A stretch of DNA of 64,000 bases from Lathyrus oleraceus (Eukaryota > Streptophyta > Magnoliopsida > Fabales > Fabaceae): positions 186,488,184-186,552,183 of the forward strand of contig NC_066585.1 in NCBI RefSeq assembly GCF_024323335.1, read 5' to 3'. Positions 58,859 through 64,000 of the stretch are shown here, piece by piece. Position 1 is the first letter of the stretch. Every line of letters begins with the position of its first letter. The notes beneath the pieces were generated by a model. That model did not search any database. It worked only from the letters and a program-made list of their open reading frames with translations, and was not told where the DNA came from. The position numbers and the translations under genes were made by a program.

Positions 58859-60226
58859 CTACTCTTCCGGATGAGCGACAGTGATGCTTTTGGAGGCCTT
58901 CCAGTTTCCTGGTACGCACGACTTTATCCACAGCTCGAGCTCGTGGTCGCGGTCGATCTCTTCACCCACTGAACGAGCATGATCAGGATCCAGCATTCCT
59001 GCACTGACAAAGGTGTACGGTGGACGACGTCCTCTGTTTGGTCTAGACGACTCTTGATCTGGATAACCAATCCCGAACATGTCTGCCTTTACCACTATGT
59101 CAATGATCCTTCCCCAGCCTCGAGCCTCTTTGTTCTTCACCACTTCTAAAGCTTGCTTATAAGAAGAGATGGACAACGTCTTCTCTTTCCCAATAACAGT
59201 AGCATTCTCTACCTTGACGGTTTCGATTGCTTGACTTGGTGTTTCAACTTTTCCATTGTCCATTCCTACTTCCTTCATCTTCTGGGTCGGATCTCCCATC
59301 AATACACACCCCTCAGTGGCGACGGCCGCACAACAATTATCACTGACAGGGAAAGCTCCATCCTGCATCAGAGGTTTTGGGACCACAGCCACTGGAACCT
59401 TTAACTGATCTTCCTCAGTCACCCCCATTCCTTTCTTGTCCTTTTTCACCATCTTCATCTTTACAGGACCCTTCCTGGGTACAGGGTTGACATCCCCATC
59501 CATGATCCGTGCCAAGCTGATGATCTTGGAATCCACCATGTCCTGGACGACATGTTTGAAAGCCCTACAACCCTCAACACTGTGCCCGGGTGCCCCAGAT
59601 TGGAACTCGCACCTGGCCTTCTCATCATAGTGTGCAGGCCTCTTCTGTTGTGCTACGGGAATCAAAATCCTTGGCCGGACTAACCCCAAATCCCTCAATC
59701 TCCTGAACAGAAGGGTGTAGGTCACAGGTGGTTCCTCGAACTGACGCTCCTCCTTTTTCTTCTTCACCTGGCTCCTAGCTCTCGGTGCATTCTGTTGAGG
59801 TGGTAGTTGTTGCGGTGGTACAAGTGGATTACCAACAGGAGTGATTACAGCAGCAGCATAAGGATGATAACGATCCTTACTGCATTCTTTCTTTGCTGGC
59901 ATACCACTTGAGTCAACCTCTTTCTCGAGCGGACCACTGCCAGAGGGTTTCTTTGCTACAGAGTCAGAGGGATTTGTCACTTCGGATGATGGAGCTTTTC
60001 CTTGAACTTTCTCCTTGACCAGCCACTTCTCAATCCTTTCCAATCTCTCGGCCATGGCTTTCTGCCCCAAGGCAAGCCCTTGCACAACAATGAACAAATC
60101 CCTCACCATCTCTTTCAGTTCGAGGATGTCGGCGTTGGGAGGATCCATCAGTTCGGATTTGTTGCTTCTAGCAGGATGTCTGAGCAGACGAGCTATGCGC
60201 ACCGGTTGACACCTACAAAACAGCAA
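58859..60226 (-). CDS. Gag-like protein of element A, shortened Ogre/Tat type
   Basis: A 455-codon frame of the same length as B's and clearly similar throughout. The first ATG is at 60148. The knuckle equivalent to C-X2-H-X5-H-X4-C has glutamine instead of the first histidine (CEFQ at 206-209), so zinc binding may be impaired. The LRDLGLVRPRILIP segment and the C-terminal half are well kept. The frame has survived without a stop while pol has decayed. Confidence 0.72.
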   Translation of the reverse strand: MLFCRCQPVRIARLLRHPARSNKSELMDPPNADILELKEMVRDLFIVVQGLALGQKAMAERLERIEKWLVKEKVQGKAPSSEVTNPSDSVAKKPSGSGPLEKEVDSSGMPAKKECSKDRYHPYAAAVITPVGNPLVPPQQLPPQQNAPRARSQVKKKKEERQFEEPPVTYTLLFRRLRDLGLVRPRILIPVAQQKRPAHYDEKARCEFQSGAPGHSVEGCRAFKHVVQDMVDSKIISLARIMDGDVNPVPRKGPVKMKMVKKDKKGMGVTEEDQLKVPVAVVPKPLMQDGAFPVSDNCCAAVATEGCVLMGDPTQKMKEVGMDNGKVETPSQAIETVKVENATVIGKEKTLSISSYKQALEVVKNKEARGWGRIIDIVVKADMFGIGYPDQESSRPNRGRRPPYTFVSAGMLDPDHARSVGEEIDRDHELELWIKSCVPGNWKASKSITVAHPEE

Positions 60227-60237
60227 ATGGGTTAGTA
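60213..60237 (-). other. Candidate intron 3' end upstream of the A Gag-like frame
   Basis: TACTAAC at 60231-60237 and TTTTGTAG ending at 60213, identical to B. Confidence 0.5.
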
Positions 60238-61240
60238 TGACTCACACATGCAATGTCTGTCCGTACTAGGAATATTCCGTCCTTTGATTCCGGTTTCACC
60301 GAGACAGATAAAATTTTATCAACAACATTCTGACATCTGGATGTCTCTCGACCTGAGTCTCTATTAAAAATAATGGACCCTGAGTACGGACAGACATGAG
60401 TTGAATGCAGATGAATGCGAAATGAGACCGATGCAAATGCATGAATGCAGGTCACTGCATCACCAAGTCATCTGAAGACCCTTTCTCTGAACCAGTCACA
60501 GTCAACTGAGTCACCATAAATCCGACTTGGGGAGTTCCGAAATAAACGGAACTGGAGATTACATCACTATCACAGAAACATCCACTGAACGGATGACAGC
60601 CAGATCCTCTGAACAGGTACTCTCAAATTCAACCCGGGGAATCCGAAATAAACGAAACCCGCTGATAAACCACGGACAGAACTCCGGCGTCCCAGAAATA
60701 AATGTCCATAATTCACAATCACCATCAGTACCCAGAGTCACCAACAAGTCACCAACAAGTCAGCTACAGTACCTGTAAAAATGATCATTCCCTCCCCATT
60801 CACGGGTGTCATCTAGGCCAGGGTAAGGTCAAGAGAAACGCAGGATAAACAACCCTTTCAAGAATATCATCCTGTGCACACCAGATGTATGCACCGATAA
60901 TACCCCATCAGAGTCTGAACTGCTCGTGATATCAATGTTCCGCTAAGTGGCGTACACCACCCGCTTCCCATGAATCACTCTATTCCTAGGTTTCCTAGAT
61001 TTCACTCATAGCCTGGGTATTGGGCCTTTTACCTCGAGTAACTCCCACCCCAAACAGAGAAGCACAGCCAGCACAGCAGATGAATATGAATGAATGCAAA
61101 CATTAATGCACACAATAAATGCAAACAATAAATGAAATGAATGCAATAAATAACAACACAAAGCAACCAAAGCCCTAACCTAGAGAGCGCTAGGAGAGAC
61201 TCGCCTGGGGAAGATGGACCAGCACAGGTCAACTTCTGTA
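60238..61240 (-). mobile_element. 5' leader of element A between primer site and Gag
   Basis: About 1 kb of non-coding sequence, alignable with the B leader. No other feature seen. Confidence 0.6.
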
Positions 61241-61260
61241 AGTCCCCAGCAGAGTCGCCA
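61241..61260 (-). other. Primer binding site of element A
   Basis: TGGCGACTCTGCTGGGGA in element sense, two bases from the 5' LTR, the same as in B. Confidence 0.8.
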
Positions 61261-61566
61261 GCTGTCGCATTACGCGAAAAACCGGCGGGAAAACAAGAAC
61301 AACAGAGCCGCCACCGTGCGTTATTTATCCCAAAAGAGGGAAAGGAAACGCTCAGAGTAAACCTGGAAAAAGCATGGTCTCGCGACCAAAGAGAATGGGA
61401 TCGGGAGTCGGTTATGCGAAGGGAAGGTATTAGCACCCCTACGCATCCGTCGTACTCGACGGGATCCACGCACAATAGGAAGGGAAAATGGTTGCTAAAA
61501 CACTGCTCAAACACACACACACACTGGCTGAAAGAGACACAAGAAAACAGACAAGACTGACTCGGC

Positions 61567-62033
61567 AGGATCTCGCATCCTGGGCCTACTTAGTCTATCA
61601 AACATAGACATCAGAGTCAAAGTAGTTCAGACTGGGGAAACGACACATGCTCGCTAGGATGTCGCATCCTATGCATACGTATCTCCTTTGGACGAAGGAG
61701 AATCAGAGCATTCGTAGCTCGGCTAACACGCCTACAAACAAACACAGGCAAAGGCAAACGTGGAGCCTGAATGCCAATCACTGGACTTACATCAGCATCC
61801 GAACCAAAAACACACACAAGGAGGCAAACGTGGAGCCTGAATGCCAATCACTGGACTTACATCAGCATCCGAACCAAAACACACACACACTGGAACCCGA
61901 ATGCCACTCAATGGACTTACATCAGCTTCCAAGCACACAACAACACAAAACAAAGACACAGGCGCCCGGAGAGATCTGCTCATCTCCTGCCTACGTACCT
62001 AATCTGGTATGAGGATCAGGGCGACGTAGTTCC
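61567..62033 (-). other. Three structured leader modules in the A 5' LTR
   Basis: Copies of 20964-21430, lying 0.3-0.8 kb before the primer site in the expected RNA. Confidence 0.68.
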
Positions 62034-63725
62034 CCTACGAAGGGACACAGGACTAGCCTAACCAGATAACAGAGGGAGACACAACACTAGGGAGACTACG
62101 ACTCGAGCCTAGATGTTGTCATGCAAAATCGTCCCTAAGTTAAGGTTTCTAGCTAACTTGCACCGGAAGCAAGCCTATCCTATTCAGCACAAGTAAACAG
62201 CAAATCAAGCATTCACAAGTAGCACACACTATATGCACACAAAAGGGCTCAATCAAAGGGGTAAGACTGCAAGAGCAAGTCATCTGTACAAGGGTGGCGT
62301 TAGCTCTTAACCTTGCCATTGAGGGGCTAAGGTGAAGCTGATGAAAGGAGAGTGAAGATAAGACTTCACAGCTCTTATCCCTGGTCAGGGAGAGCTTCAG
62401 ACAAAGGAGCGTGGGTTCAGAAAGGAGGAACCCCTCTACACTCGAGACTCTGACACAACTGTATATTGTACAAGATCTTGGGTTTGTGTCCCAATGCATC
62501 AACACAGTGGTGTGAGCAGAGGGACGACTCAACAGAATAGCGGGGGATAGATTGCATATCCCTTGGGTTCCGCCAATTGCCTCATTGAGGTCTTTACCTG
62601 CTTGGCACAAAAGTAAACAATCACAAACATCGCCTCTTAAGGAGGACTTCAGACAGGTGCCTGGCCAAGTAACAGGCCAGGTCTTCCAGACTACATGGAG
62701 ACAAGAATGTTATACCTCAGTGCAAATTGCTTAACAAGCAAAGCAAAGCAATCTTAGCAACTAATGTACCTGAAATCAATCAAATATCATCAGTATACCA
62801 ATCACAGAACTAAACAGCAAATGGTTCACAATTAGCTATACACAGACAAACACAATCCAATGCACCAAAGTGCAAGCAACTCAAAAGCCAAACATCCTAC
62901 AAAACAAAACAAGTTAGTGTACAATGGCAAATGACATCTCAATCAAAAGTGAATCCACCTCCTTAAGGTATTTTGCCTCTTAACCTGAAAATCACATTCA
63001 AACATGAGATACAAGACCACTAGGACAAGCCTAGGGTCAAAAAGGAGGAAAAAAGTCAAAACAGCAAGTGAAACATGATCAAAATCAACATTAATAACAT
63101 ACAAAGAGAATCCAATTGGTCTCACATCTAAACCATACCCCAAATTAATTTCATGCACAATTTAAGTCAAGCTAGGCAATTATGAGTCATATAGGAGCAA
63201 ACAGAAAGATCACACTCAATCAAATACCTAAACAGCTCAATAAATTCCACAAAAATTCCAGCCTAAACAGGACACATTCAATGAGCTACATATAAATTTT
63301 CATGCCATTTAGACAACAGGAAGTAGGTCAATGAAAATCATAAAGTTAGCAGCAATCCAAACAAGTCAACACATGGTAACAAAATGAGCATCAACTTCAA
63401 TCACATGCCAAACAGTGAAAACAATTAAGAAATGAGTGGGACCAAAGCCAAATTAACATCAAACATGTTATGAATCACTCCCTCAAATTTCACATTCATA
63501 TGATATAGTATGAGCATTTCATGAGACATAGAAGTCAAGTAGTCAAGCAAAGACCAAAAAATGCTAAACAGCAAACAAAAATCTCAATTAAATGGAAAAT
63601 GAATCAACAATTCATACAAAAATTCATGGTGAAACTAGACATATACAAGACACAGCATGCAAAATTTGAGATCAATTGGAAAAGCCTAGGCACGTCAAAT
63701 AAATTCATGAAATTGACCTAACCTA

Positions 63726-63746
63726 GTGTGACACAAATTGTCACAC
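63726..63746. repeat. Conserved LTR palindrome (A 5' LTR)
   Basis: Arms GTGTGACA/TGTCACAC with spacer CAAAT. Confidence 0.8.
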
Positions 63747-64000
63747 TCAACTTTCACACATCATATCTACCAAACCAGAGATCCAAAGTTCACAAAATAT
63801 ACATCAAAATAACCAGCAAGGAGTCAAGAATTAGCATGTGAAATTTCATTCAATTTGGATAAGGTATGAGTATTTCATGTTAAAAATGGTGAAACATACA
63901 AAAAATGCACACATGACAAAGATCCCTAGACAAAAGCAAAAATCCACCAAGCACAACTTGAGCTATCATACCTATAAAATTCTAGACAAAATTATGAAGC

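Larger units (their letters stand above)
20662..64000 (-). mobile_element. Element A: Ogre-like Ty3/gypsy retrotransposon, right end outside window
   Basis: The 3' LTR is 20662-25404, and the 5' LTR starts at 61263 and runs off the window. The internal region is 25405-29991 plus 57125-61262, interrupted by element B. The primer site next to the 5' LTR resembles tRNA-Arg, as known for Ogre. The element without insertions would be about 18 kb, shorter than autonomous Ogre elements. It has a Gag-like frame, degraded RT and RNase H, and an integrase C-terminal tail but no integrase core. The two LTRs differ at about 19 sites in 2738 comparable bp, plus a 2-bp CA-repeat indel. Confidence 0.9.
61263..64000 (-). 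mobile_element. 5' LTR of element A, truncated by the window
   Basis: Collinear with 20662 onward at offset 40601, then 40603 after a 2-bp CA indel. The full LTR should end near 66007. Structured modules are at 61567-61630, 61656-61722 and 61968-62033. Module 3 here has one inner-stem base changed (CCTAAT), breaking a pair. The palindrome is at 63726-63746. Confidence 0.93.

Overview
This window is repeat-filled plant DNA with no intact host gene that I can recognise. Very long LTRs (4.7-5.0 kb), a tRNA-Arg-type primer binding site and Gag/Pol fragments of the Ogre/Tat (Ty3/gypsy) type point to a legume with a large genome, probably tribe Fabeae (pea, vetch, lentil or grass-pea relatives). 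A young Sirevirus-type Ty1/copia element supports this. The species is inferred, not proven. All the elements read on the minus strand.

Layout. 1-2623 is the visible part of an Ogre-like LTR (V), inserted in another Ogre-like LTR (W, 2624-7612). 7613-8180 is non-element DNA with a (TA)n microsatellite. 8181-11330 is the 3' end of an older Sirevirus-like copia element (D), which contains a small interrupted reading frame with its own TATA box. 11331-20661 is a divergent long LTR (X) split by a solo LTR of the same family (Y, 11698-16538, TSD gtacc) and then by element A. Element A (20662 to beyond 64000, TSD cttgg on the visible side) is an Ogre-like element of about 18 kb without its insertions. 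It is interrupted by element B (29997-57119, TSD atacc on both sides, 5005-bp LTRs). B is interrupted by element C, a complete Sirevirus copia element (38006-46152, 1361-bp LTRs, TSD acgtc on both sides).

Hand-counted LTR differences are about 19 in 2738 bp for A, about 13 in 5005 bp for B and about 3 in 1361 bp for C. This order agrees with the nesting. A and B carry a 455-codon Gag-like frame, but their pol is eroded and lacks the integrase core, so both look non-autonomous. C has a 1562-codon intact gag-pol and looks potentially competent. Its gag-pol ends in a TAG followed by CAACCA, a CARYYA leaky-stop context, and then an in-frame 89-codon extension without its own ATG start.

The most interesting signal is a structured module repeated three or four times in each Ogre-type LTR, in the part that would be transcribed just upstream of the primer binding site. 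It consists of a small hairpin followed by a two-tier stem. The stem sequences differ between modules and families while pairing is kept. Three more hairpins in the same leader region also keep pairing, two with compensatory changes. This looks like selected RNA structure in the leader, perhaps for packaging, dimerisation or translation control.
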